64,000 nucleotides of DNA from Vagococcus sp. CY52-2 (lineage in GTDB: Bacteria > Bacillota > Bacilli > Lactobacillales > Vagococcaceae). The translations under genes and the position numbers were made by a program. The stretch is taken from assembly GCF_022655055.1 (NCBI RefSeq), contig NZ_CP093384.1, forward strand, positions 124,001 to 188,000. Direction: 5' to 3'. Shown in pieces: positions 1-8,017 of this stretch (its first letter is position 1; every line of letters begins with the position of its first letter). The notes under the pieces are model-generated. The model worked only from the letters and a program-made list of their open reading frames with translations, ran no database searches and had not been told where the DNA came from.

Positions 1-55
1 AGCTAAAAATGGTGCCTATCAATACTTTGTAGATCAATTGAAAGGAGGGTTATAG
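1..55 (+). CDS. cydD: 3' end of cydD (partial): thiol/heme ABC exporter subunit
   Basis: Only the last 17 codons are present, reading AKNGAYQYFVDQLKGGL before a TAG stop at 53-55. The stop lies two bases before the ATG of the next gene, and the end of this frame carries that gene's ribosome binding site (AAAGGAGGG, 41-49), so the two are translationally linked. The product is named from position only: CydC is normally encoded directly after CydD, and the two form the heterodimeric exporter needed to assemble cytochrome bd. The fragment alone is too short to identify. Confidence 0.6.
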   Translation, partial: AKNGAYQYFVDQLKGGL

Positions 56-57
56 AA

Positions 58-1812
58 ATGAAACAAAATTATCTATTATTAACTAAAAAAGATCAATGGG
101 TTAGACCATTTTTTAAAAAGTATAAAAAATTATTAGCTTTAGTTTTGTTTCTTGGGTTTCTAACCTTTTTTTCAGCAGCAGCTTTGATGTTCACATCTGG
201 CTACTTAATCAGTAAGTCCGCTGCAAAACCTGAAAATATTTTGTTAGTTTATGTTCCAATTGTGCTAACACGTGCATTTGGTATAGCAAGACCAACATTT
301 CGATATGTTGAGCGTTTAGGGAGCCACAATTGGGTGTTAAAAATGACCTCTGATATACGTGTTCGTTTATATCGTTCTCTTGAAACTGAAGCGGCAAACA
401 CGAAAGAAAATTATCAGTCAGGAAGTTTATTGGGTATATTATCAGAGGATATTAATCATATTCAAAACCTCTATTTGAGAACGATTTTCCCAATTTGTAC
501 GTCGTATATTTTGTATCTTTTTATTATTATTGGACTAGGTTATTTCTCATTACCATTTGCTGGGTTAATGCTATTATTATTCGCGTTGATTTTAGTGGTA
601 TTACCACTAGCAGCAGTGTTGGTTAATAATGCTAGAGTATATCGTAAAAAAGCAAAGAAACATGATCTCTATAATGATTTAACGGACGCAGTATTAGGTG
701 TTGCTGATTGGCAATATAGTGGACGATATGAAGAGTTTTTAACACGATATAATGAGGCAGAAGCTAACGTTAGAAAAGAGGATTACCAATTAAATCGTTA
801 CTCTCGTTTAGAAGGTATTATGAAGCAATTGATTTTTGGTATCATAGCTGTTGTTTTATTTATATGGGCTGGTAATTATTTTATTAGCCAAGGTAATCAA
901 GCAGCCTTAAATTGGATAGCAGCCTTTGTTTTATCATTTTTCCCATTATTAGATGCTTTTGGGCCGGTGAGTGATTCGGTAAAAGAGTTGCCAATCTATG
1001 AAGATACTGTGCAACGTTTATCTAAGTTACCAAATCCTGAAAAGAAAGAAATGCATGAAGTAAAAGAAGAGATGACATTAACTAATACAACAATTGAATT
1101 AGAAGCTGTTAGCTTTAAATATCCTCAAGGTAAAAGAGCGTTATTATCCCATTTTAATCTGACTATACCAGAAGGACAAGTTGTGGCGTTACTTGGAAAA
1201 AGTGGAACAGGAAAAACAACGTTAACTCAGATTATTCGGGGTGATTTAGTACCAACTACTGGGAAAGTTTTAGTAGGTGGCATAGATATAAAAGAATTAG
1301 TAGGACAACAAGCAAACTATTTTGGCGTATTAAATCAACACCCTTACTTGTTTAACACAAGTTTGAAAAATAACGTGCGTCTAGGTAATTTGGATGCGAC
1401 AGATGAGGAAGTATTAGAAGCGATTGAAGCAGCAGGGTTAAAACGCGTGGTTGAACGTCTTCCCCAAGGAATGGATACGTTAGTTGAAGAAGGTGGTAAA
1501 AGGTTTTCTGGTGGAGAACAGCAGCGTATTGCATTAGCAAGAATTTTATTACAAGATGTACCTATTGTTATTATTGATGAACCAACCATAGGATTAGACC
1601 CATTAACTGAAAAGCAGTTGTTAGAAACTGTCTTTGTAGCATTAAAGAATAAAACAGTTATTTGGATTACTCATCACTTAGTTGGCATCCATCACGCTGA
1701 TAAAGTGGTCTTTATTGAAGATGGTAACATTGATATGTCAGGTAGCCCTAAGGAGTTATTAGAGACTAATAATCGATTTGAACAACTTTATCAAATGGAC
1801 GTTTACGAGTAA
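58..1812 (+). CDS. cydC: CydC, thiol reductant ABC exporter subunit (TMD-NBD fusion)
   Basis: A half-size ABC exporter of 584 residues, usual for CydC. Residues about 20-320 hold hydrophobic membrane segments. The nucleotide-binding domain follows, with Walker A GKSGTGKTT from residue 380, the signature SGGEQQR from about 484 and Walker B IVIIDEP near 515. CydCD exports glutathione/cysteine (and has been linked to heme) across the membrane for cytochrome bd maturation. The start is the ATG after AAAGGAGGG. Placement directly after another ABC-like C-terminus supports a cydDC pair, with cydAB presumably just outside the window. A strong terminator follows, so the operon ends here. A generic multidrug exporter is the alternative. 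Confidence 0.85.
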   Translation: MKQNYLLLTKKDQWVRPFFKKYKKLLALVLFLGFLTFFSAAALMFTSGYLISKSAAKPENILLVYVPIVLTRAFGIARPTFRYVERLGSHNWVLKMTSDIRVRLYRSLETEAANTKENYQSGSLLGILSEDINHIQNLYLRTIFPICTSYILYLFIIIGLGYFSLPFAGLMLLLFALILVVLPLAAVLVNNARVYRKKAKKHDLYNDLTDAVLGVADWQYSGRYEEFLTRYNEAEANVRKEDYQLNRYSRLEGIMKQLIFGIIAVVLFIWAGNYFISQGNQAALNWIAAFVLSFFPLLDAFGPVSDSVKELPIYEDTVQRLSKLPNPEKKEMHEVKEEMTLTNTTIELEAVSFKYPQGKRALLSHFNLTIPEGQVVALLGKSGTGKTTLTQIIRGDLVPTTGKVLVGGIDIKELVGQQANYFGVLNQHPYLFNTSLKNNVRLGNLDATDEEVLEAIEAAGLKRVVERLPQGMDTLVEEGGKRFSGGEQQRIALARILLQDVPIVIIDEPTIGLDPLTEKQLLETVFVALKNKTVIWITHHLVGIHHADKVVFIEDGNIDMSGSPKELLETNNRFEQLYQMDVYE

Positions 1813-1849
1813 AAAAGACACTCCTGACTAATGGGAGTGTCTTTTTTAT
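1813..1849 (+). terminator. Intrinsic terminator after cydC
   Basis: Stem AAGACACTCC (1815-1824) pairs with GGGAGTGTCTT (1833-1843), followed by a T-run. It closes the cydDC operon. Confidence 0.9.
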
Positions 1850-1925
1850 TAAAAATTAAACAAAATATATATTTTTGATTGATTCAATATACTAAAACAA
1901 CTTTACAATTACCAACAGAAAAGGT

Positions 1926-1954
1926 AGTATTAATACGAGTATCCAATTAATACT
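1926..1954. promoter_or_regulatory. Inverted repeat upstream of the coiled-coil gene
   Basis: AGTATTAAT (1926-1934) is repeated inverted as ATTAATACT (1946-1954), with an 11-base spacer, about 45 bases before the next gene. It could be an operator or a leader hairpin. No convincing -35/-10 pair is visible nearby, although TATACT (1888-1893) and TACAAT (1904-1909) are possible -10 boxes. Confidence 0.4.
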
Positions 1955-2000
1955 GATACACGTTAGTGAGTAAGATGAATAGTGGAGGGAGCATAGTATT

Positions 2001-4130
2001 ATGCCGTTAGAGGAGTCTGTTATAGACGTTCAATTATATCAAGATGAAACGAAAAAACCAACTGAACGAAGTATTATCTTATTACCTGTTCAGAATATTA
2101 CGACTAAGAAAAATCAATTATTATTAAAGTGGTCAAATCGTAAACAAAAATTATCACAATCAATTATTACAAAAGCAGTAACGTTATTTATGGCTGAGTG
2201 GGAAAAAATATTTTCATTATATCCTATTGACCGTGTGTTCTTAGACTATACTGCACATGAAAGAATAGAACTGTTAGTCACGTTTGATGCAAGTAGATTA
2301 TATTCTAATACTCAAATTAGAAATATAAAAACGAACGCTCCAAGAATTTTCAAAGAGACGATGAGAGAAGCATATGATCAATTAGGAATTTTAGAACAAC
2401 CATCCCAAATTAATGGTACTTTTACTAGTATGGACTATGATAATTACGATAACACTCAAGCAAGAGTACCTAGTATTAGTCAATCAACATCTACACCGAA
2501 AAATCATCATTCACAAGATTTTTTAGATGATGGATTATTAGAAAAGCAACAAAGAATTTATGAGTTAGAACAAAAAATTGCAGAAAATGCTCAAGTCATT
2601 AAATCATTTGAATTGGATTTAAAAACAGCACAACGTGAGTATGAATTAAAAATCAATCAAATGAGTCAAGAAAATGACAGCTTAAAACAAAAAGTAATCT
2701 CATATCAAGATAACGAGATTGATTACAGACAACAACTACAAATAAAGCAATCTGAAATATTAGATTTAAAAAATAACGTGAACGAGCTAAACTCATCACT
2801 TGAACAAGATGTAGAGTCTTGGAAGCAAAGATACCAACAAACTCAATATGAAAATGAAGAACTTCGCTTAGTTATTACTGAAAATCAACAATTTGAAGAA
2901 CAAGTACAAGAATCATTACGAGAAGCGACTCTTAAACTTAAACAAAAGGAAGATGAATTAGCGAATCTTATACAAGAAAATAATCTAAGTCAAAAAGAAT
3001 CGCAACTAAGAGAACAACAGCTACATTCAGAAAATGAACGTCTTCAAGATCAACAAGATAAACTAGATCGATTACTTGAAGAAAGACAAATGATTATTCA
3101 ACAATTAACTGATGAGTTGACTCATAAAGAACAAGAAATGAAGAAACTAACGTTTGAACATCAACAAGCAGTGCAAGAATATCAACATCAGTTAGATCAA
3201 AAGGATAAAGAATTTGAAAATCTTAATTATTCTAAAAATGAAGAAATTAAGCGATTATCACAAAGATTAGAAAAACAACAAGAACTAGTTAATCAGTTAA
3301 TGAGTTCACAAGAATTAACGCAAGCTAAATGGCAAGATAACTATACTCGTTTGGAGTCTAATTATCGAACGGCAGCTAGTCGAGTATTTGATTTAGAAAA
3401 AGAATTAGCTAAACTAAAACAATCAAATTATGCCAAATTGAATATGCAAAATTCTGATTTTTCTTCTATTTCGTTGGAAAATGAAACTGTTACACCAAGT
3501 ATTGATCTTCCAAAGGCATCTGACGTTCCCGTATTTGACCCAGTAGATATGGTGACAGAAGAAAATAGTTCAGTTGAATCAAGTGACTTGGAAGCATCAT
3601 CACAGATTGATTTGGACGATACTCTCAACCAGTCTTATCATTATACAGATGAAGAGGATAGTTATGATGAAGATGAGTATGACTATGAAGATGAGTATGA
3701 CTATGAAGATGAGTATGACTATGAAGATGAGTATGACTATGAAGATGAGTATGACTATGAGTATGATGACGATATTTTAGGATATGATGATGAAACGATT
3801 ATGGACGATGTTGATAGCATATTAAGTGATACTGAGGATGAAGAAGGCAAAGAAAAAGTTCGTAAAAAAGAATTTTTAGCATTTGAAAGTCAGCTTGATT
3901 TATTGTCTGAACGTTGGAAAAAACTTGACAAGCAAGACATTAAATTTAAAAAATGGGCTGAACCCAAAATGAAACAATTTGATCGCTTTTATAAAAAATT
4001 AGATGAAAATATTAAAGCCCCAAAATTGTTATCAAGAAAATATGTTATGACCGAAGAAGTTTGGGGAGAAATTCAAGCGTATGGACTAATCAGTCGTCAT
4101 CTACAAACAATTTTAGATTATGAAGGTTAA
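2001..4130 (+). CDS. Unrecognised coiled-coil protein with acidic DEYDYE repeat
   Basis: 709 residues that I cannot assign to a family. Residues 1-135 look globular, with no signal peptide. Residues about 180-490 are a long Gln/Glu/Lys-rich region with heptad-like periodicity typical of a coiled coil. A very acidic stretch follows (about 515-615). It contains five tandem DEYDYE units (558-587), encoded by 18-bp repeats of which four are identical. The last 90 residues are basic and rich in Lys and Trp. No membrane segment or wall anchor is visible, so the protein should be cytoplasmic, perhaps a scaffold or filament. The start is the ATG after GGAGGGAG. It is monocistronic, bounded by terminators. 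Function unknown. Confidence 0.85.
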   Translation: MPLEESVIDVQLYQDETKKPTERSIILLPVQNITTKKNQLLLKWSNRKQKLSQSIITKAVTLFMAEWEKIFSLYPIDRVFLDYTAHERIELLVTFDASRLYSNTQIRNIKTNAPRIFKETMREAYDQLGILEQPSQINGTFTSMDYDNYDNTQARVPSISQSTSTPKNHHSQDFLDDGLLEKQQRIYELEQKIAENAQVIKSFELDLKTAQREYELKINQMSQENDSLKQKVISYQDNEIDYRQQLQIKQSEILDLKNNVNELNSSLEQDVESWKQRYQQTQYENEELRLVITENQQFEEQVQESLREATLKLKQKEDELANLIQENNLSQKESQLREQQLHSENERLQDQQDKLDRLLEERQMIIQQLTDELTHKEQEMKKLTFEHQQAVQEYQHQLDQKDKEFENLNYSKNEEIKRLSQRLEKQQELVNQLMSSQELTQAKWQDNYTRLESNYRTAASRVFDLEKELAKLKQSNYAKLNMQNSDFSSISLENETVTPSIDLPKASDVPVFDPVDMVTEENSSVESSDLEASSQIDLDDTLNQSYHYTDEEDSYDEDEYDYEDEYDYEDEYDYEDEYDYEDEYDYEYDDDILGYDDETIMDDVDSILSDTEDEEGKEKVRKKEFLAFESQLDLLSERWKKLDKQDIKFKKWAEPKMKQFDRFYKKLDENIKAPKLLSRKYVMTEEVWGEIQAYGLISRHLQTILDYEG
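3672..3761 (+). repeat. Five tandem 18-bp units encoding DEYDYE
   Basis: The unit GATGAGTATGACTATGAA is repeated four times without change. A fifth unit differs only in its last codon (GAG for GAA). The array is in frame in the coiled-coil gene. Near-identity at the DNA level suggests recent expansion and a length that may vary between strains. Confidence 0.95.
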
Positions 4131-4135
4131 GTATA

Positions 4136-4167
4136 AAAAGCCCCTTTTTTAAAAGGGACTTTTTTAT
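4136..4167 (+). terminator. Intrinsic terminator after the coiled-coil gene
   Basis: AAGCCCCTTTT pairs with AAAAGGGACTT, followed by a T-run that ends near 4166. Confidence 0.85.
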
Positions 4168-4216
4168 AATATTGGGATTAAAAAATACGATAAATCTTTA
4201 CAAGAGATGCAACAAT

Positions 4217-4244
4217 TTGATAGATTTATTAGTGTAGGTATAAA
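4217..4244 (+). promoter_or_regulatory. Promoter of the NapA-like gene
   Basis: TTGATA (4217-4222), 16 bases, then TATAAA (4239-4244). Transcription would start near 4251, giving a very short leader before the ATG at 4265. Confidence 0.6.
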
Positions 4245-4264
4245 AAAAGAGTAGGGGATGACGT

Positions 4265-5416
4265 ATGGAATTATTGTTTACTATTGTTTTAATATTATTT
4301 TCAACTAAAGTTGCTGGGCATTTATCTGTTAGACTTGGTCAACCAGCAGTTTTGGGGAAACTACTGATTGGTATTTTAATTGGACCAGCAGTTTTAGGAT
4401 TAGTACAAGACTCAGCTATTTTTCAAGAATTTTCAGAAATAGGGGTTTTATTGTTGATGTTTTTAGCTGGACTTGAAACAGATGCAGATCAGTTAAAAGA
4501 AAATTGGAAACCATCAGTTGCTGTGGCGGTATTAGGTATCATAGTACCATTTGCTAGTGCTTTTGCTATGGGAGAATTATTTGGGTTTTCTTTCAATGAA
4601 GGAATCTTTTTAGGCGTTCTTTTCTCTGCTACTAGTGTGAGCATTACCGTTCAAGTGTTAAAAGAAATGGGCATGATGCAAACAAGAGAAGCTACAACCA
4701 TATTAGGTGCAGCCGTTGTGGATGACATTTTAGTTGTGACGTTGTTAGCGTTTGTGATGTCCTTTATGGGAGAAGATACATCTAGTTCTTCTGTTCCATT
4801 GTTACTATTCAAAAAAGTTCTATTCTTTGTTGTAGCATCTGTTGTAGGCGTTTATATTGTTCCTAAATTCCTAACATTATTTTCAAAGTTTAAAGTCACT
4901 GCTCCTGTAACAGCAGGTGCGTTAATTGTAGCATTTGGCTTTGCTTATTTTGGTGAAATGCTAGGTATGGCTGGGATTATTGGAACCTTTTTAGCAGGAT
5001 TATTTATTTCTCAGACGTCTTTCCAACATGAAGTGGAAAAAACAGTTGATCCGATTGCGAATGCCTTATTTGTACCATTTTTCTATGTCAGTGTAGGTAT
5101 AAGCATTTCGTTTGATGGGGTACTAAGTCAAATGGGATTCTTAGTTGCTTGTACAATCATAGCTATTTTATCTAAACTATTTGGTGGCTTCTTAGGAGCG
5201 AAGATGACAGGATTTGATAATCATGCATCGCTTGCTGTGGGTTCAGGTATGGTATCACGAGGTGAGGTAGCCCTGATTATTGGAACAACAGGATTAGCAA
5301 CAGGCCTACTATCACAAGAATATTACACAACAGTTATTATTTCAGTGATATTAACAACGTTGATTGCTCCACCAATGTTAAAACATTACTTTATGAAACT
5401 ATATCCAAAAAAATAA
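4265..5416 (+). CDS. napA: NapA-like Na+(K+)/H+ antiporter (CPA2 family)
   Basis: A 383-residue membrane protein made almost wholly of hydrophobic helices, the same length as Enterococcus hirae NapA and opening with a similar sequence. The family exchanges cytoplasmic sodium (or potassium) for protons for pH and salt homeostasis. The paired acidic residues in VVDDILVV (D153, D154) match the ion-binding aspartates of CPA2 antiporters. No C-terminal TrkA-N (NAD-binding) domain is present, which separates it from KefB/KefC. It is monocistronic, with its own promoter and terminator. Membership of the CPA2 family is certain. The exact ion preference is inferred from NapA. Confidence 0.85.
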   Translation: MELLFTIVLILFSTKVAGHLSVRLGQPAVLGKLLIGILIGPAVLGLVQDSAIFQEFSEIGVLLLMFLAGLETDADQLKENWKPSVAVAVLGIIVPFASAFAMGELFGFSFNEGIFLGVLFSATSVSITVQVLKEMGMMQTREATTILGAAVVDDILVVTLLAFVMSFMGEDTSSSSVPLLLFKKVLFFVVASVVGVYIVPKFLTLFSKFKVTAPVTAGALIVAFGFAYFGEMLGMAGIIGTFLAGLFISQTSFQHEVEKTVDPIANALFVPFFYVSVGISISFDGVLSQMGFLVACTIIAILSKLFGGFLGAKMTGFDNHASLAVGSGMVSRGEVALIIGTTGLATGLLSQEYYTTVIISVILTTLIAPPMLKHYFMKLYPKK

Positions 5417-5422
5417 TTTAAT

Positions 5423-5456
5423 CAAACAGTCGAAATATTTCGGCTGTTTTTTCTTA
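5423..5456 (+). terminator. Intrinsic terminator after the NapA-like gene
   Basis: AAACAGTCGAAAT (5424-5436) pairs with ATTTCGGCTGTTT (5437-5449), followed by a T-rich tract. Confidence 0.8.
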
Positions 5457-5458
5457 TA

Positions 5459-5488
5459 TTAAGTAAGCATATAATTTTACTTACTTAA
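5459..5488. promoter_or_regulatory. Operator-like inverted repeat before the nitroreductase
   Basis: Perfect 9-bp arms TTAAGTAAG (5459-5467) and CTTACTTAA (5480-5488) are separated by 12 bases. The right arm overlaps a weak -35 (TTACTT, 5477-5482), which lies 16 bases from a -10 (TATAGT, 5499-5504). This is a position suited to a repressor. Redox-sensing MarR/HxlR-type regulators use comparable sites, but no such regulator is adjacent. Confidence 0.55.
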
Positions 5489-5540
5489 TGTTAGCTGATA
5501 TAGTATAAACATCAAATAAATAAAAAGGATTGATTAACAC

Positions 5541-6137
5541 ATGTCAAATTTTGTAGAACTATTAAAAAAACGTCGTTCAATATATAATCTTGGGAAAAAT
5601 ATCTCTCTATCTAATGATGAAATTGTAGAATTAGTAACAGAAGTTGTCAGAGAATCTCCTACTGCTTTTAATTCTCAAAGTCAACGTGTAGTATTTTTAT
5701 TTGATGGTGCACATGAAAAATTATGGAGTATGACTGAAGAGTTATTAAAACCTTTAACACCACCAGAGGCATTTGAAAATACAAAAGAAAAATTAAAAGG
5801 ATTTGCTAATGGAAAAGCAACCATTTTATTTTTTGAAGACACAGATATTGTGAAAGGATTACAAGAACAATTTGCGTTATATGCAGAAAACTTTCCTATT
5901 TGGTCGGAACAGGCAAGTGGTCTAACTCAATCCAATGTTTGGACAGCCCTTGCAGAAAAAAATATCGGGGCTAATTTACAACATTACAATCCAATTATTG
6001 ATGAATCCGTATCAAATGAGTGGGGTATTCCACAGAATTGGAAATTACGTGGCCAATTAGTGATTGGATCCATTGAGTCTCCTGCTCTAGAAAAAGAATA
6101 TATGGAAAATGTCGATCGTTTTAAACGTTTTAATTAA
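5541..6137 (+). CDS. Nitroreductase family protein (Frm2/Hbn1/CinD-like)
   Basis: 198 residues forming a single nitroreductase fold: the N-terminal LLKKRRSIYNLGK motif that contacts FMN, the central SPTAFNSQSQR segment, and the C-terminal NWKLRGQLVIG. The short length and lack of a separate NADPH domain fit the fungal Frm2/Hbn1 and lactococcal CinD branch, which reduces nitro compounds and quinones and is often induced by copper or oxidative stress. The start ATG follows AAAGGA with suitable spacing. The gene stands alone behind an operator-like inverted repeat, so it is probably stress-inducible. The natural substrate cannot be read from the sequence. Confidence 0.8.
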   Translation: MSNFVELLKKRRSIYNLGKNISLSNDEIVELVTEVVRESPTAFNSQSQRVVFLFDGAHEKLWSMTEELLKPLTPPEAFENTKEKLKGFANGKATILFFEDTDIVKGLQEQFALYAENFPIWSEQASGLTQSNVWTALAEKNIGANLQHYNPIIDESVSNEWGIPQNWKLRGQLVIGSIESPALEKEYMENVDRFKRFN

Positions 6138-6166
6138 TACTTGATGGATTCATAAAAAGTTCTTAT

Positions 6167-6195
6167 TTGAATAGAAGAAATATCATATTTATTAT
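6167..6195 (+). promoter_or_regulatory. Promoter of small RNA copy A
   Basis: TTGAAT (6167-6172), 17 bases, then TATTAT (6190-6195). The predicted start is near 6203, leading straight into the small-RNA candidate. The RNA ends at a terminator about 105 bases on and contains no gene, which supports a dedicated RNA promoter. Confidence 0.65.
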
Positions 6196-6202
6196 CTACT
6201 CT

Positions 6203-6310
6203 ATAAGCATACCAACAAAACAACCCTAACAAACTTTTTCATTTTATTTACTCCTCCAAAGTAAATAAAACAACTCCTTTAGTCACTAGTATAAACTAGT
6301 GACTTTTTTA
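6203..6310 (+). ncRNA. Candidate small RNA, copy A (anti-SD hairpin family)
   Basis: About 106 nt from the predicted start to the T-run. The 5' part is unpaired and contains ACAACCCTAAC. A perfect 11-bp hairpin follows: TTTTATTTACT (6242-6252) with AGTAAATAAAA (6260-6270), loop CCTCCAA. Next comes single-stranded CAACTCCTTT, then a terminator with a 10-bp stem AGTCACTAGT/ACTAGTGACT (6281-6290, 6295-6304), loop ATAA and six Ts. The loop and linker are complementary to Shine-Dalgarno sequences. The stretch 6239-6256 is the exact complement of an SD plus AUG. Related copies lie at 48143-48243 and 61779-61889. The assignment as an RNA is inferred from promoter, terminator and conserved structure. 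Confidence 0.7.
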
Positions 6311-6550
6311 TGACGATTAAAGTGCTATTCAAATAACAAATACATTCTTTTTTTGATTAACAATACATTTCAATTAATCTGAAAATCGATTAAAAACAGA
6401 ATAACGAAAGTAGAATGAAATGTTTTTGTAACATTTCCTTTATCTATTTGACATATCACTATGTTAAAATAACGGAGTCGTCAAGGAAAGAGAAATTAAT
6501 AATTAAACACATTTTATATAAATTTAGACAAGTTATTCGGAGGAAGAAAA
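6311..6550. other. Leader region of the CHAP hydrolase gene, nothing definite
   Basis: 240 AT-rich bases between the small-RNA terminator and the CHAP gene. TTGACA at 6448-6453 has no -10 at proper spacing, so the promoter is uncertain. The leader after it would be close to 90 bases. I see no riboswitch or stable hairpin here. Confidence 0.5.
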
Positions 6551-7876
6551 TTGAAGAAGAATATTTTATCAACGATTATGGTATGTTCTATTGCATTAAC
6601 AGCTGTAGCTAGTCCAAGTATTGCATTAGCAGATTCTGTGGATGTTCAAATTAAACAACAAGATGAAAAAATTAACGCTTTAAAAGGTCAACAAGAAAAA
6701 GCACAAGCTGAAATTAATGCTTTGGAATCAAAAGTAGCTTCTGTGAACGAAAAAGTTTCATCTTTAGAAGCTAAACAAGCTAAATTAAGCCAAGATACTG
6801 AAAAATTACAGAGTGAGATTGCAACATTAAAAGTTAGAATTGCAAAACGTGAAAAATCAATCCAAAAACAAGCACGTGATGCACAAACAAATGGACAAAG
6901 TACAAACTATGTGAATGCTGTTTTAGAAGCTGATTCATTATCAGATGCCATTAGTCGTGTTCATGCAATGAGTACCATTGTAAATGCAAACAACGATTTA
7001 GTAAAACAACAAAAAAGAGATCAACAATCAGTTGAAGAAAATATTCAAGAAAATGAAGCAAAAATAAGTGAAATGGCTTCAACACAAAAAGAATTACAAA
7101 GTCAAAAAGATTCATTAGCTTCACAACAAGCTGAATTAAATGTACTAAAAACAACTTTAGCAGCGGAACAAGCAACAGCTGAAGGCGATAAAGCTAAATT
7201 AAATAAACAAAAAGAAGAAGCAAAAGCTGCACAAATCAAAGTGTTAAAAGCGCAACAAGAAGCTTCTGAAAAACCTGTAGCTGTTAAAGCTGTTAAAGCA
7301 GAAAAAACAGTAGACGAGAAGAAAACTGAGACAACAACACAGAATAGTACATCATCGTCAAGTGAACAATCAAGTTCAACAGTACAAGAAAGTAAACCGG
7401 TAGAAAAACCAACTACTGAAACAACTACGTCATCAAGTGAAACAACTACATCATCAAATGAGACACCAAGTTCAACTCCTAGTGGAAATACAACTTCTAA
7501 CGGTAGTGGAGTAGATCATTCAGGGTCAGGAAATATGTATGCTGTGGGGCAATGTACTTGGTACGTGAAAAGTGTTGCTCCGTGGGTAGGTACTTATTGG
7601 GGTAACGGTTGCCAATGGGGAGCTTCTGCTGCGGCAGATGGTTACACTGTTAATTCGACCCCAGCAGCAGGTGCGGTAGTAGTATTTGCAGCAGGTCAAT
7701 CTGTTGGTGGACAATGGACAGCAGATGGTTCTTATGGACATGTTGCTTATGTTGATTCTTACAATGCTTCAAATAATACTATTACAATTTCGCAAGGTGG
7801 TACTGGATTTTCTTCACCAACTGGACCAAACAGCCAAACAATTAGTGCGTCAGGATATACTTATATTCATCGCTAA
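6551..7876 (+). CDS. Secreted CHAP-domain peptidoglycan hydrolase (PcsB/SagA-like)
   Basis: 441 residues starting at TTG after CGGAGGAAG. A signal peptide (about residues 1-27, ending SIALA) precedes a long coiled coil (about 30-245), a Ser/Thr-rich low-complexity linker (about 255-320) and a C-terminal CHAP amidase/endopeptidase domain. In the CHAP domain, C335 (GQCTWY) and H397 (GHVAYV) fit the catalytic pair. This architecture is that of streptococcal PcsB. PcsB is held inactive by its coiled coil, activated by the FtsEX complex and splits the septal wall. Enterococcal SagA has the same layout but an NlpC/P60 domain instead. FtsEX is not in the window. The gene is monocistronic with a strong terminator. 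Confidence 0.85.
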   Translation: MKKNILSTIMVCSIALTAVASPSIALADSVDVQIKQQDEKINALKGQQEKAQAEINALESKVASVNEKVSSLEAKQAKLSQDTEKLQSEIATLKVRIAKREKSIQKQARDAQTNGQSTNYVNAVLEADSLSDAISRVHAMSTIVNANNDLVKQQKRDQQSVEENIQENEAKISEMASTQKELQSQKDSLASQQAELNVLKTTLAAEQATAEGDKAKLNKQKEEAKAAQIKVLKAQQEASEKPVAVKAVKAEKTVDEKKTETTTQNSTSSSSEQSSSTVQESKPVEKPTTETTTSSSETTTSSNETPSSTPSGNTTSNGSGVDHSGSGNMYAVGQCTWYVKSVAPWVGTYWGNGCQWGASAAADGYTVNSTPAAGAVVVFAAGQSVGGQWTADGSYGHVAYVDSYNASNNTITISQGGTGFSSPTGPNSQTISASGYTYIHR

Positions 7877-7890
7877 GATTAAATAATTTG

Positions 7891-7933
7891 AAACACACAA
7901 CATATTATATGCTATATGTTGTGTGTTTTTTTA
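7891..7933 (+). terminator. Intrinsic terminator after the CHAP hydrolase
   Basis: A long stem of about 15 bp: AAACACACAACATAT pairs with ATATGTTGTGTGTTT around a short AT loop, followed by Ts. Confidence 0.9.
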
Positions 7934-8017
7934 TAAAAATATTTCTTAAATAAATCGACTTTTTATCATTTTTTAGTAGTATAGTATTGTATGATAGGAA
8001 AAAAAGGAGGAATTAGT

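Noticed and set aside
3672-3761. CRISPR array
   Set aside because: Regular 18-bp repeats without spacers, in frame in a gene. No other direct-repeat array with spacers or cas gene is seen in the window.
3574-3780. 68-codon frame with MKMSMT repeats
   Set aside because: Shifted reading of the DEYDYE repeat array inside the coiled-coil gene.
6448-6476. TTGACA promoter for the CHAP hydrolase
   Set aside because: No -10-like sequence at 16-18 bases; the AT-rich TAAAAT is only 11 bases away.
6415-6612. 65-codon open frame across the CHAP gene start
   Set aside because: No ribosome binding site. It overlaps the leader and signal-peptide region in another frame, and its composition is not protein-like.
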